Notes under the pieces: generated by a model | Databases searched by the model: none | Told to the model about the DNA's origin: nothing | The model's input: the letters and a program-made list of their open reading frames with translations, nothing else | Made by a program: the position numbers and the translations under genes | Assembly (NCBI GenBank): GCA_017308375.1 | Contig: JAFKEW010000062.1 | Location: 1-64,000 of the forward strand | Direction of reading: 5' to 3' | Source of the DNA: Alphaproteobacteria bacterium | GTDB lineage: Bacteria; Pseudomonadota; Alphaproteobacteria; Micropepsales; Micropepsaceae | DNA length: 64,000 bases | Shown: positions 34,052-43,282 of the stretch, in pieces | Numbering within the stretch: the first letter of the stretch is position 1 | Layout: the number at the start of each line of letters is the position of its first letter

Positions 34052-35302
34052 GTGCCGAAAATTTTCGCGTTGCTGATGCTCTCCGCCGCGGCAGCGGTGG
34101 TGCCCGTTCTGGCACAACCCTGTCTGGCGCAAGGGGCGGACAAAACCGCCACACCCGATGAACTGAATGGCGCGGTGCCGATGGACGAGATGTCCCGCCT
34201 GCCGACACCGGAAGAACAATATCGCCGTCTGCAGAAGGAAATCGAAAAGAACCGCCCCGCGGTCGAGGCGGCGAAAAGGAAAAGCGATGCGCTGGCGGCC
34301 GAAACCCGTGCCTTGCAGGAAAAACTGGTGCGGACGGCGGCGCGGGTGCAGGCCTTGGAAAGCGAGAAGGTGCGGCTGGACCGCGAGATCGTTCAATTGA
34401 CGCAGAAGGAAAGCAGACTGGCGGCCGATTTCGCGCGCGACCGGGTGGCGGTCAGCCGGCTTCTGGCGATTTTGCAGCGGCTGGAACACGACACCCCGCC
34501 GGTTCTCGTGCTGAAGCCGGACGATGCGCAGGCGACCGTGCACACTGCGATGCTGGTGGGGTCCTCGCTGCCGCGGGTCTATGGCGCCGCCGCCGCACTT
34601 TCGCGTCAGTTGGAAGCATTGCGCAGCACCCGGGCCCAACTGGTCAGCCGCAGGGCGGAGGGTCTGCGCAATGCCCAGGACCTGCGCCAGGCGCGCAGCG
34701 ACCTCGATCAACTTCTCGCGAGCAAGAAGGTGCAGGCCGATGCGGCGGCCACCACCTATGGCGGGTTGAAGGAACAGCTCGATACCGCGGCACAGCAGGC
34801 CGCCGACCTCGAAGCCCTGCTGTCAAAGGTGGAGGCGCTGCGCAGCACCAAGCCGCGCCAGAATGTCACCGTCGTCAGCGCCAATATGCGGGCGGCGGGC
34901 CAGGTTTTGCGCCGTGGCGGACTGCTGCGCCCGGTGGTGGGCCGCATTGTCGATGGCGGGCTGGAAGGGGTGGGCGGGGCAAGCGCGCCCGGCGTCACCT
35001 TTGCCACCCAGCCAGGCGCGCAAGTCGTCACACCGGCCGACGTGCAGGTGCTTTTCGCCGGGCCTTACCATAAAACCGGGCAAGTCTTGATCTTGGAAAT
35101 CGCAGACGGCTACGATCTCGTGCTAGCTGGGCTTGATCGTGTGAGTGTACGTCCGGGAGACGAATTGCTGGCCGGGGAACCGGTTGGAACCATGCCGCAA
35201 ACCGAACGCTCGCGGCTCTACTTTGAATTGCGGCAGCACGGAAAGGGTTCCAGTCCGGCACCCTGGATGACCGGTGAGCCGGGGAAGGCAAAAAAATCAT
35301 GA
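34052..35302 (+). CDS. EnvC-like murein hydrolase activator with degenerate LytM domain
   Basis: From a GTG at 34052, 5 bp after gpmI, a 416-residue exported protein is encoded: a signal peptide (hydrophobic to about residue 27), a long Glu/Lys/Arg-rich coiled coil (about 60-280), and a C-terminal LytM/M23-like domain. The LytM zinc ligands are not visible: positions expected to read HxGxDF and YaHL instead read APGVTFAT and LAGLDR. This is the state of EnvC-type proteins, which do not cut but activate amidases at the division septum. ctpA overlaps its 3' end by 4 bp. Confidence 0.8.
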   Translation: MPKIFALLMLSAAAAVVPVLAQPCLAQGADKTATPDELNGAVPMDEMSRLPTPEEQYRRLQKEIEKNRPAVEAAKRKSDALAAETRALQEKLVRTAARVQALESEKVRLDREIVQLTQKESRLAADFARDRVAVSRLLAILQRLEHDTPPVLVLKPDDAQATVHTAMLVGSSLPRVYGAAAALSRQLEALRSTRAQLVSRRAEGLRNAQDLRQARSDLDQLLASKKVQADAAATTYGGLKEQLDTAAQQAADLEALLSKVEALRSTKPRQNVTVVSANMRAAGQVLRRGGLLRPVVGRIVDGGLEGVGGASAPGVTFATQPGAQVVTPADVQVLFAGPYHKTGQVLILEIADGYDLVLAGLDRVSVRPGDELLAGEPVGTMPQTERSRLYFELRQHGKGSSPAPWMTGEPGKAKKS

Positions 35303-36642
35303 AGCGTATTGCGCTTGTCGTCGTGGGCGTGGTGCTGGGCTTTGGCGCCGCGATTACCTTGTTGCCCGCGCTCGGCGCTGCCGACATGGGGGCCTATCGC
35401 CAGCTCGACCTGTTCAGCGATGCGTTTGAACGCGTGCGGGCCAATTACGTCCGCCCGGTGCAGGATGGCGAACTGATCGACAACGCGATCCAGGGCATGG
35501 TCTCCGCCCTCGACCCGCATTCCAGCTACATGGATGCCAAAAGCTTTGCCGACATGCAGATTCAGACCAAGGGCGAGTTCGGCGGCCTTGGCATCGAAGT
35601 CACGATGGAAGACGGCCTGATCAAGGTGGTATCGCCGATCGACGATACACCGGCCGCCAAGGCCGGGATCAAACCGGGCGATTTCATCGCGGCCATCGAC
35701 AATGTGCCGGTGCAGGGCATGGCGTTGAACGATGCCATCACCAAGATGCGCGGGCCCGCAGGCTCGAAGATCACGCTGACCATTCTGCGCAACGGCGCCA
35801 AGAAACCGTTCGACCTCACCCTGACCCGCGCCATCGTGCAGGTGGACAGTGTGAAATGGCGGCGCGAAGGCGATGTCGCCTATATCCGCCTGACCGGCTT
35901 CAACGAACAGACCGATCCGGGCCTGCAAAAGGCGGTGCGCGATCTGAAGAAGGAGATCGGGCCGGCGCTCAAGGGCTATGTGCTCGACCTGCGCAACAAT
36001 CCGGGCGGGCTTCTGGATCAGGCGATTTCGGTCTCCGACGATCTGCTCAATTCGGGCGAGATCGTTTCGACCCGCGGCCGCCATGCCGAGGATACCCAGC
36101 GTTACGATGCGAAGGCGGGCGACATCACCGGCGGCAAGCCGATCGTGGTGCTGATCAATGGCGGCACCGCCTCGGCCTCCGAGATCGTGGCCGGTGCGCT
36201 GCAGGATCATCGCCGTGCGACCGTCCTCGGCATGACCTCGTTCGGCAAGGGTTCGGTGCAGACCGTGATTCCGCTGGGCGACGGCGGCGGCGCGCTCCGG
36301 CTGACCACGGCGCGGTACTACACTCCGTCGGGCCATTCGATTCAGGCGCGCGGCATCATCCCCGATATCGCGGTGGCGCAGGGCGAAGAGGATGATCAAC
36401 TGCCCAAGGTCATCCGCCCCAGCGAAGCCGATCTGCCGGGCCATCTTGTGGGCGAGAAGGGGCTGAAGAGCGACAAGGTGCCCCCGATCCGGCCTGCACC
36501 CGGCAAGAAATATGACGACTTCCAGCTTTCCTACGCACTCGACCTGTTGCGGGGGAAGGTGACCGTCAGCGCCGTGGCCCAGAATACCAAGACTCAGAAT
36601 GCCAAGGCCCCGGACAAGGCGAAGGGCGAAAAGGCGCAGTAA
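35299..36642 (+). CDS. ctpA: C-terminal processing peptidase CtpA (S41 family)
   Basis: CtpA-type serine proteases trim periplasmic proteins from their C-termini, often cell-wall hydrolases or their adaptors. The 447-residue protein has an N-terminal signal/anchor, a PDZ domain (GGLGIEVTMEDGLIKV, GIKPGDFIAAIDN) and an S41 catalytic domain with YVLDLRNNPGGLL, the catalytic Ser in GGTASASEIVAGAL and the Lys in TSFGKGSVQT. Coupling to the EnvC-like gene is notable because S41 proteases elsewhere control wall-hydrolase factors. The C-terminus is a Lys/Ala-rich tail. Confidence 0.92.
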   Translation: MKRIALVVVGVVLGFGAAITLLPALGAADMGAYRQLDLFSDAFERVRANYVRPVQDGELIDNAIQGMVSALDPHSSYMDAKSFADMQIQTKGEFGGLGIEVTMEDGLIKVVSPIDDTPAAKAGIKPGDFIAAIDNVPVQGMALNDAITKMRGPAGSKITLTILRNGAKKPFDLTLTRAIVQVDSVKWRREGDVAYIRLTGFNEQTDPGLQKAVRDLKKEIGPALKGYVLDLRNNPGGLLDQAISVSDDLLNSGEIVSTRGRHAEDTQRYDAKAGDITGGKPIVVLINGGTASASEIVAGALQDHRRATVLGMTSFGKGSVQTVIPLGDGGGALRLTTARYYTPSGHSIQARGIIPDIAVAQGEEDDQLPKVIRPSEADLPGHLVGEKGLKSDKVPPIRPAPGKKYDDFQLSYALDLLRGKVTVSAVAQNTKTQNAKAPDKAKGEKAQ

Positions 36643-36732
36643 GGATTCGCGGGATGCCTGCCGGAGGGCGGACAGGGGAATACGAAGCGGCTATTAACGC
36701 CGCCGTAACCCTGACTCCGGCTTGCTAGCACC

Positions 36733-37863
36733 ATGGCGATGGACAGCGTGGGCGATCCCGAGACGCTTGGCGGCGTGCCGAAGGCGCGGCGGATCAATCT
36801 GCTTGTGCTGGCCTATGCGGCGCTGATTGCGCTGGCGGTGCTGACGGTTCTGGTGGTGGCGCGCTATGGCAATGCTTACGCTGCGCGGCCCATGATCAGC
36901 ATCGCGTTGCAGCCTTTCGTGAAAGGCAATTTCCCGCCGGAGCCGTGGTCAGGCCCGGTGCATTCGCCGAACCACAAACCGCCCGCTGCGGCACCCGCGC
37001 CGGATACCGGCGCGCCGCCCGCCGCCAAGACCGGCAATGCGTCCAGAGCGATTTATGCGGGCAAGGCGCTGGTCGCCGATCCGGCGCTGATCGAACAGAC
37101 GAAAGAAGGCCCGTTGCCGCGCATCGCCGATGACGGCCGCAAGCCGATGGATGCCTATGCCCCGCCGGTGGCCGCCACGGGCGGTAAGCACCGCATCGCC
37201 ATTGTGATGACGGGCCTCGGCCTCAGCGAAAAGGCGACGGCCGCGGCGATCAGGGCGTTGCCGCCGGCGGTCACACTCGCCTTCGCGCCACAGGCATCGG
37301 ATGTGCAGGCACAGGTCAATGCCGCGCGCCAGGCCGGCCACGAGGTGCTGCTGCAGGTGCCGATGGAAGCTTATGACACCGCGAACAACGACACCGGACC
37401 GCACACCTTGCGCGCCGGGTTGGGTGAAGATGCGAACAATGCCCGCCTGAGCTGGGCGCTGACGCGCTTCACCGGCTATACCGGCATCACCAATCTGATG
37501 GGCGCGCGGTTTCTCGCCACGCGCGAAAATGTCAGCCCGGTGATGACGTTCCTCTCCCGCCGGGGCCTGATGTTCTATGACGATGGTTCAGCGGCCAGTT
37601 CGCGCGCGGCAGAGGCCGCCGGTGTGGCCGGAACCGCCTTCGTGCAAGGCGCCTTCACCATCGACACGATCGCAAACCCCGCCGATATCGACCGCGCGCT
37701 TTCCAATCTCGAAATGCGCGCCCGCAGCGATGGCCGGGCGGCGGCCACCGCCACGCTTCTGCCCGCCACGGTGGAGCGGCTGGCCAATTGGGCCAAGGGT
37801 CTTTCCAGCAGGGGCTTTGTTCTGGTGCCCGCATCGGCCATAGTTGCCGAAGCGAAACAGTGA
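36733..37863 (+). CDS. Divergent polysaccharide deacetylase family protein
   Basis: A 376-residue protein with one N-terminal membrane helix (LLVLAYAALIALAVLTVLVV), a Pro/Ala-rich linker and a C-terminal domain of the divergent polysaccharide deacetylase (YibQ-like) family, beginning RIAIVMTGLGLSEKAT and including TGITNLMGARFLAT and MFYDDGSAASSRA. YibQ-like proteins keep the NodB fold but not always its full metal site, and they often lie beside envC and S41 protease genes, as here. It is probably periplasmic with a role at the cell wall. Reaction is unproven. TTAA-N7-GTAA at 36690-36704 is a weak CtrA-like site upstream. Confidence 0.8.
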   Translation: MAMDSVGDPETLGGVPKARRINLLVLAYAALIALAVLTVLVVARYGNAYAARPMISIALQPFVKGNFPPEPWSGPVHSPNHKPPAAAPAPDTGAPPAAKTGNASRAIYAGKALVADPALIEQTKEGPLPRIADDGRKPMDAYAPPVAATGGKHRIAIVMTGLGLSEKATAAAIRALPPAVTLAFAPQASDVQAQVNAARQAGHEVLLQVPMEAYDTANNDTGPHTLRAGLGEDANNARLSWALTRFTGYTGITNLMGARFLATRENVSPVMTFLSRRGLMFYDDGSAASSRAAEAAGVAGTAFVQGAFTIDTIANPADIDRALSNLEMRARSDGRAAATATLLPATVERLANWAKGLSSRGFVLVPASAIVAEAKQ

Positions 37864-37884
37864 TTTTCTTCCACCGGACTCCGG

Positions 37885-38385
37885 ATGGCCAAACCGCATA
37901 ATTTCCTCCGCCATGACGATTTGCCGTACCGGCCTTGCGTCGGCGTGATGCTGATCAACCGAGAGGGGCTGGTTTTCGTCGGCCGCCGCATCGACCAGAC
38001 CGTCGAAGGCTGGCAGATGCCGCAAGGCGGTATCGATCCCGGCGAAACGCCCACCGAGGCGGCCCTTCGCGAGTTGAAGGAGGAGATCGGCACCAGTAAC
38101 GCAAGGCTGATGCGCGAACATGACGATTGGCTGGCCTATGACCTGCCGCAACATCTCCTGGGCGTGGCGCTGCACGGCAAATATCGCGGCCAGAAACAGA
38201 AATGGCTTCTGATGCGGTTTCTGGGCGACGACAGCGAGATCACCGTGCAAACGCCGGAGCCGGAATTCGCAAGCTGGAAATGGCTGGCGGTGGAGGCGTT
38301 GCCGCGCCTGATCGTGCCGTTCAAGCGCGACACCTATGAAAAGGTGATCGCGGCGTTTCAGGATCTGGCCGGGCCGGAAGTCTGA
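37885..38385 (+). CDS. rppH: RNA pyrophosphohydrolase RppH
   Basis: RppH removes pyrophosphate from 5'-triphosphorylated RNA and so starts mRNA decay. The 166-residue protein has YRPCVGVMLINREGLVFVGRR and a complete Nudix box, GGIDPGETPTEAALRELKEEIG, with the catalytic glutamates; WQMPQGGID is typical of RppH. It follows the deacetylase by 21 bp and precedes the hydrolase by 5 bp, so the three are likely one operon. Confidence 0.92.
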   Translation: MAKPHNFLRHDDLPYRPCVGVMLINREGLVFVGRRIDQTVEGWQMPQGGIDPGETPTEAALRELKEEIGTSNARLMREHDDWLAYDLPQHLLGVALHGKYRGQKQKWLLMRFLGDDSEITVQTPEPEFASWKWLAVEALPRLIVPFKRDTYEKVIAAFQDLAGPEV

Positions 38386-38390
38386 TCGCG

Positions 38391-39209
38391 ATGGCGGCAC
38401 GCCCCCCGGCCTCACATCCCAATGTGGTGATGATCCATGGCGCCTTCTGCGGGGGCTGGGCCTTCGAACATTTTGCGCACGCCTTTGCGGCCGCGGGCCA
38501 TGCGGTTCTGACGCCGGATCTGCGCTATCACGATTGCGGGACCCGCCCGCCTGCCGCACTCGGCACCACCAGCATGGCCGATTATGCGGAAGATCTGGAG
38601 GCGCTGATCGCGGGATTCGAACGCCCGCCGGTGCTGGTCGGCCATTCGATGGGCGGGTTGCTGGCGCAGATGCTGGCCACACGGTGTGAAATCGCAGCAC
38701 TGGTGCTGCTGTCGCCGTCGGCGCCGTGGGGGGTTCTGCCCTCCACCATGTTCGAGGTGGCCTCGGCCGGCGCGATGTTCCTGACCGGCAGTTTCTGGTG
38801 CAAGCCGATTGCGCCGAATTACGATATCGCGGCGTCCAATGCGCTGAACCTTTTGCCGCCGGAAGAGCGCCGCCGCGTGTTTGAACGCTTCGTTCCCGAA
38901 AGCGGGCTTGCCACTTTCGAGATCATGAACTGGGCGCTGGATACACGGCGCGCCACCTTTGTCGGCGCCGACGATGTGCGCTGTCCGGTGTTGTGCTTTT
39001 CGGGCACGGAAGACTACGTCAACCCGCCGCCGACGGTGCGCCGCGTTGCCGGGCGTTACCGCGAACGCGCCACCTATCACGAACTGAACGGCCACAGCCA
39101 CTGGATGATCGGCGAACCGGGATGGGAAGGGGTTGCGGCCCGCGCGCTTGCCTGGCTTGATGAGACCCTGGCCGAAGGTTATGGGCCGGCGCAGGCGGCT
39201 GCGGACTGA
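38391..39209 (+). CDS. Alpha/beta hydrolase
   Basis: A 272-residue alpha/beta hydrolase: MIHGAFCGGWAFEHFAH (oxyanion-hole HG), LVGHSMGGLLAQML with the nucleophile elbow Ser, SGTEDYVNPP with the acid, and GHSHWMIGEPG with the catalytic His. The triad is complete. Substrate is unknown; the family includes esterases, lipases and epoxide hydrolases. A 9-bp hairpin follows the stop and overlaps the end of the convergent large periplasmic gene. Confidence 0.8.
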   Translation: MAARPPASHPNVVMIHGAFCGGWAFEHFAHAFAAAGHAVLTPDLRYHDCGTRPPAALGTTSMADYAEDLEALIAGFERPPVLVGHSMGGLLAQMLATRCEIAALVLLSPSAPWGVLPSTMFEVASAGAMFLTGSFWCKPIAPNYDIAASNALNLLPPEERRRVFERFVPESGLATFEIMNWALDTRRATFVGADDVRCPVLCFSGTEDYVNPPPTVRRVAGRYRERATYHELNGHSHWMIGEPGWEGVAARALAWLDETLAEGYGPAQAAAD

Positions 39210-39215
39210 TCCATG

Positions 39216-39239
39216 AATTGATCCGTATAGGGATCAATT
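39216..39239. terminator. Bidirectional hairpin between convergent genes
   Basis: AATTGATCC (39216-39224) pairs perfectly with GGATCAATT (39231-39239) around a 6-nt loop. It lies 7 bp after the hydrolase stop and includes the stop codon of the convergent large periplasmic gene. No long T-run, so termination strength is uncertain. Confidence 0.5.
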
Positions 39240-42200
39240 GGTGATCGTCCTGTCCGCGCTGTGGAAGTCTTTCATGAAATCGTCCAGCGTTCCGGTGGAG
39301 GCGACCTTGGCCGCGATGTCGCGGAAGGCGAGGCCGTGCAGATCGACCTCCTGCGTCACGACTGAAAAGGCGTTGGCGTCGGGCGTGCCTGCCATCCTGG
39401 CACCGTAATGGCTGCGCAGCCGGTTGAGCGCGGTCTCATCGCCCGCGAGCGAGGCGGCAATCGCCACACGCATCACCTGATTGCGTTCACCGGCACTCAA
39501 CGGGGTCTGATCCTGCCAGCGCTGGCCGAGCGTGGCTTCGCCGGTCTTGGCAGCGTCGGGCCAGCGCCCGGCATCCCAATAAATTCCGGCGCGCAGCTTC
39601 GCCGCGGCGGGTGAGGAATCCGCCGCCAGCAATTCCAGCGCGTGATCCCATTGTTTCATACCGGCCAATGCGCGTGCTTCCAGCAATTGGCGTTGCTCGT
39701 TAAGGTCGCCCGGCAGCGTGCTGAGCGTGGTCTGCCGCAGGATGGAAAGGGCTTCGTCCGGCTTCTGGTCCAGCAGGTAATAGCCGGCGAGTTTCGCCGC
39801 GACCTGGGCGCGGGCCACACCGTCAAGCCGCTTGGTCACCTGATAATGCAACAGGTTCGATGCAGGGCCGAGCAGGTCGATCTTCGCCAACCGGTCGGCC
39901 ATATGGCGGATCATCTCATCGCCATCGGGTCCGATGGGGGTGAGCGCGATGAAATCATAGAACAGCGCCAGCGCATCGACCGGGCGCATCTTGTCGGCGC
40001 CGCCCTTCAGGAACAGCATTTCGAACGTGCTGCGCATATCGTCTTCGGCTTCGCGGGCAAGATCGCTGTCGGGGAAGGCGCGCGCGGCAATGCGCAAGGT
40101 GTCGAGCCCCTCGCGCCATTGCTGACCGGCAAAATAAAGCTTGCCCAGCTGGCGCAGGGTTTTCAGTTCGATCAGGTCGCCGCGCCAGCGGTAGCGCAAG
40201 GATTCGAGTGTATCGATCGCACGTTTGCGGCTGATCGCACCGGCGGCGAGGCCGGCTTCGGTATCGCCGTAAATGGCGCGCGCGGCGGCCTTTTCATCGT
40301 CACCGGCCATCACGGCCGCGTACAGATGGTGGGCATCGCGGTAACGGTTTTCGCGGGCGTAAAGATCGGCGCGCACCAATTGTGCCTGCAGCATCAGTTT
40401 CTGTGGCAATGCGGCGGGCAGTTTGGCAAGGGCGGCATCGGCCGCTTCAATATTGCCTTCGGCGATTCCGGCGCGCGCCATGGCAAGGCGGGCACGGGCC
40501 TGCCATTCCGGCGGATAGCGGTTCAGAACCGGCGCGGCGATGGCAAGGGCGCGCTGGGCATCGCCCCAGTTTTCAAGCCCTGCATCGGCAAGCCCGCGCC
40601 ACAGGGCGGCGTGGCGGTCGCCTTCCAGATTGGCACCGGCCAGATCGTTGTGGGCGTTTTTGTAGCGCGCCATCATCAGATCGGCGGCGGCGCGCATGGT
40701 TTGCAGATGGGCATCGCCCTGAAGGGCCGGGTCGCTTTGCTGCATCTGGTCGAGCAGGCCAAGCGTTTCGGCGGCGAAATCGTTGGCGAGATAAAAGCGG
40801 GCAAGCTGCAGCCGCGCGCTGTTGGCGCCGTCGCGCCCCGCCGCGGCGATGCGGGCGCGAAGGGTGCGTTCTTCCTTCAGGAAGTGCGCGTCATCCGCCT
40901 TCGGCCAATGGGCCAGGTTGAGGAAGGTCGGGCCGTTGCCACCACTCGCCAGTTGGGCCGCGGTTTGTGCCGGCGGCAGCGATGGCGGCGTCAGGGTCAG
41001 CCCGCCCGGTCTTGCGATGGTGGCGCGGGAATCGTTGGCGCGTACGGCAAGATCATCCGTCAACGGACGAATGACGATACCGGCGGCGGTTGGCAGAAGC
41101 TCGAATTCCAGGAAATGGCGCGGTTCGGCGACGGCACGTCCGGCAAAGCCCGGCACAATCAGCAGGCTGTCACCGGCCGAGGGATCGTTGAGCGTGATGA
41201 CGTGATTGCCGCCCGGCAAAAGCGTCGTCAGCGCGGTCAGACCGTTTTCGCTTTCGCGGCGGGTAAAGCCGATGGCGAGCGGTTCTGCCTTCACCCTGGG
41301 ACCAAGCCGCACGATCAGATCGCCGCCGCGCCCGCGTGCGGTGATCTGATCCTGTTCTTTCAGGCCGATGCGGATGATGGTGGAGGCCGCACTTTTTGTG
41401 ACATCGACGCTGTCGGGAAATTCGCCAAGGCCGGTTTTCAACTGTTCCGTCTGAATAGGAAAATCCCCGTCCAGCACGATCCAGGCATTGCGGCCGCGGA
41501 CAAAGGCCGCCACCGCATGCGCACCGGCGCCGGCAATGCGAAGGCTTGCGCCATCCGCGGTCTGTTCGGCGGCGATGGCCGGGTGGGCTTCTTCGGCGGC
41601 GCGCTGTGCCGCCTGCTCCAGGGCAACCGGATTCGGCGCCGGTACCGGCGGGTCGAGGATGGTGCCATCGGTGCCGTTGACGCGGGCAGCCACCTTCGCC
41701 ACCGCTTCGATCTGTGCCGGGCTGGCGCCGGTTTCCCGTGCCAGATTGCGCGCAATCACGCTGGTATCGGTTTCGGGCGCCGACACGTCCAGCATCACAT
41801 TCGTGCCGCTGCGGACGGCGCGGATTTTGGAGCCGGGTTCGACGCTGAAACGCACATCCAGTTTGCCGTCGACAATGGACCAGCCGCGCGGCTTGACCCA
41901 GGGCGGGTTCTGCCGCTGAAGCGCGGAAAAATCGGCCCGCGCGGGCGCGGAGAAGCGGATGCTCAACGCGTCCTTGTTGCGCTTGAGGTGCCAGCTTACC
42001 CGTTCGGACCACGGGAACATCAGCCGCGTGCGTTCGGCATTGGCATTGGCGGTAAGGCCCAGAACCGGCAGCGTGGCGGGATCGATTTCGGGTTTGGCAT
42101 TTTTGCGCGGCGGCGGCGGCAGATCGGGCGCGGCCCCGGCAAAGCTTTGCGGCAGAAGATCGATCGCCGTCATCGTGCCCGACTGGCTGGTGTGCAGGCG

Positions 42201-42533
42201 CACCGGAACCTGCAACGCGAGCCGCAGGGTCTTGCCCGCATCATCGCTGCGCACCGTGGAAACATATTGCGGCAGGCTTTTGACGATGGCCTGCGGATCG
42301 AAATCCGGCTTGCGGGTGAACTGAATGGTCAGCACGCCGCCGGACAGTGTGGGTGCCGCGTCTCCTTGTGGATCGAGCGTGAAGAGAAGGCGGCCAAACC
42401 CGTTGGCTTCGCTGCCGCTGAAGCTATCGGCGGCAGCGGCAGGGTGCGCGGCAAGAAGGAAGGCGCCGAGCACAAACGCGCCCGCGGCCACCAGACGGGC
42501 CGCGTGACTGCGATATGTTTGAGGCGCGCGCAA
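39234..42533 (-). CDS. Large periplasmic repeat protein in the flagellar motor operon
   Basis: A 1099-residue protein with a clear signal peptide (hydrophobic GAFVLGAFLLAAHPAAA, cleaved near residue 35). The first 300 residues are beta-rich, with repeated patterns such as RLMFPWSERVSWHLKRNK, and look like AMIN-type sandwich domains. Residues about 540-1080 are a helical solenoid of TPR-like repeats. I do not recognise a named family. It starts 4 bp after motE and so belongs to fliL-fliM-DUF6468-motE. Its place suggests a periplasmic motor or wall-associated component, which is inference. Confidence 0.65.
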   Translation of the reverse strand: MRAPQTYRSHAARLVAAGAFVLGAFLLAAHPAAAADSFSGSEANGFGRLLFTLDPQGDAAPTLSGGVLTIQFTRKPDFDPQAIVKSLPQYVSTVRSDDAGKTLRLALQVPVRLHTSQSGTMTAIDLLPQSFAGAAPDLPPPPRKNAKPEIDPATLPVLGLTANANAERTRLMFPWSERVSWHLKRNKDALSIRFSAPARADFSALQRQNPPWVKPRGWSIVDGKLDVRFSVEPGSKIRAVRSGTNVMLDVSAPETDTSVIARNLARETGASPAQIEAVAKVAARVNGTDGTILDPPVPAPNPVALEQAAQRAAEEAHPAIAAEQTADGASLRIAGAGAHAVAAFVRGRNAWIVLDGDFPIQTEQLKTGLGEFPDSVDVTKSAASTIIRIGLKEQDQITARGRGGDLIVRLGPRVKAEPLAIGFTRRESENGLTALTTLLPGGNHVITLNDPSAGDSLLIVPGFAGRAVAEPRHFLEFELLPTAAGIVIRPLTDDLAVRANDSRATIARPGGLTLTPPSLPPAQTAAQLASGGNGPTFLNLAHWPKADDAHFLKEERTLRARIAAAGRDGANSARLQLARFYLANDFAAETLGLLDQMQQSDPALQGDAHLQTMRAAADLMMARYKNAHNDLAGANLEGDRHAALWRGLADAGLENWGDAQRALAIAAPVLNRYPPEWQARARLAMARAGIAEGNIEAADAALAKLPAALPQKLMLQAQLVRADLYARENRYRDAHHLYAAVMAGDDEKAAARAIYGDTEAGLAAGAISRKRAIDTLESLRYRWRGDLIELKTLRQLGKLYFAGQQWREGLDTLRIAARAFPDSDLAREAEDDMRSTFEMLFLKGGADKMRPVDALALFYDFIALTPIGPDGDEMIRHMADRLAKIDLLGPASNLLHYQVTKRLDGVARAQVAAKLAGYYLLDQKPDEALSILRQTTLSTLPGDLNEQRQLLEARALAGMKQWDHALELLAADSSPAAAKLRAGIYWDAGRWPDAAKTGEATLGQRWQDQTPLSAGERNQVMRVAIAASLAGDETALNRLRSHYGARMAGTPDANAFSVVTQEVDLHGLAFRDIAAKVASTGTLDDFMKDFHSADRTITN

Positions 42534-42537
42534 AGCT

Positions 42538-43282
42538 CTATCCGCCGGAGGGTGCGGCGGCCGGTGCCGCGCTCTGCGCTGCTGCCTGCGTCACCGGTTG
42601 CGCGGGTTGCGCCGCCGTGGTGGCCGCAGGCTGCTGCACGGCAGCATCGGTTGGGGCTTGCGGCATTTCCAGCTTGCCGGCCAGCCGCATCGTCACCTTG
42701 CGCGCGATGTCGGGCTGCATCTGGGCCAGAACCGGGGCCAGAACGTCCGGCTTCATCGCACCGGCGACCGTGATCAGCACATTGTCGCTCAGCCCGTCGA
42801 AAATGCGCGCGGCGTCGCGCGGCTTCATCGCGGAATAGGTTTTGACCAGAGACGCGATCTGTTTTTCTTCGGCGGCTTTTCTGGATGGTCGCCTGCAAAT
42901 CCTTCAGCGCGGCAATCTTGCCATCCACGCGTTTTTCCGCGGCGGCAATCAGATGCTCCCGCATGTCGAGCGATTGGGCGCGGGCGTCCAGTTCGCCCCG
43001 GCGCCGCGACAGGCTGGTCAGCACGTCGATTTCGGACGCGGAGGCATCGTTGTGCGCTTCCGCCGTCAGATCGGTGGTGGCGGCCGCTTTGGCTTTTGCC
43101 GGCGGCGTTTGCGGCTTCTCAGGTGTTGCGGCTTGCGATGGCGATGCCGTTTCACTGGCGCTGCCGGCCTGGGCATAGGCCGTGGCGGCGATACCGCCGG
43201 CCTTCATCGCCAGGACAAGGCCGCAAAACCCGATCAGCACGGGCAGCAGGCGAATGCGATCGAGAATGCGGGCCAGTTTCAC
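42538..43282 (-). pseudogene. motE-like flagellar gene with a +1 frameshift
   Basis: The 5' part encodes a membrane-anchored protein (MKLARILDRIRLLPVLIGFC), a Pro/Ala linker and a coiled coil ending KDLQATIQK. The matching 3' part, in another frame, continues EEKQIASLVKTYSAMKPRDA and LAPVLAQMQPDIARKVTMRL, the MgtE-N-like domain of MotE. The frames join if one A is removed from the four-A run at 42877-42880, giving a 247-residue MotE. As read, the first frame runs on to 42329 with nonsense. MotE helps fold or place the periplasmic motor protein MotC in Rhizobium. Sequencing error or true mutation cannot be distinguished here. Confidence 0.8.

Noticed and set aside
39642..42773. A 1043-codon open frame opposite the large periplasmic gene
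   Set aside because: High-GC antisense shadow: His/Arg/Gly-rich with no domain, signal or ribosome site, while the minus strand encodes a signal peptide and solenoid.
42860..42900. Programmed frameshift in motE
   Set aside because: A four-A run without a downstream pseudoknot or stem is weak, and MotE is not known to use recoding; error or mutation is simpler.
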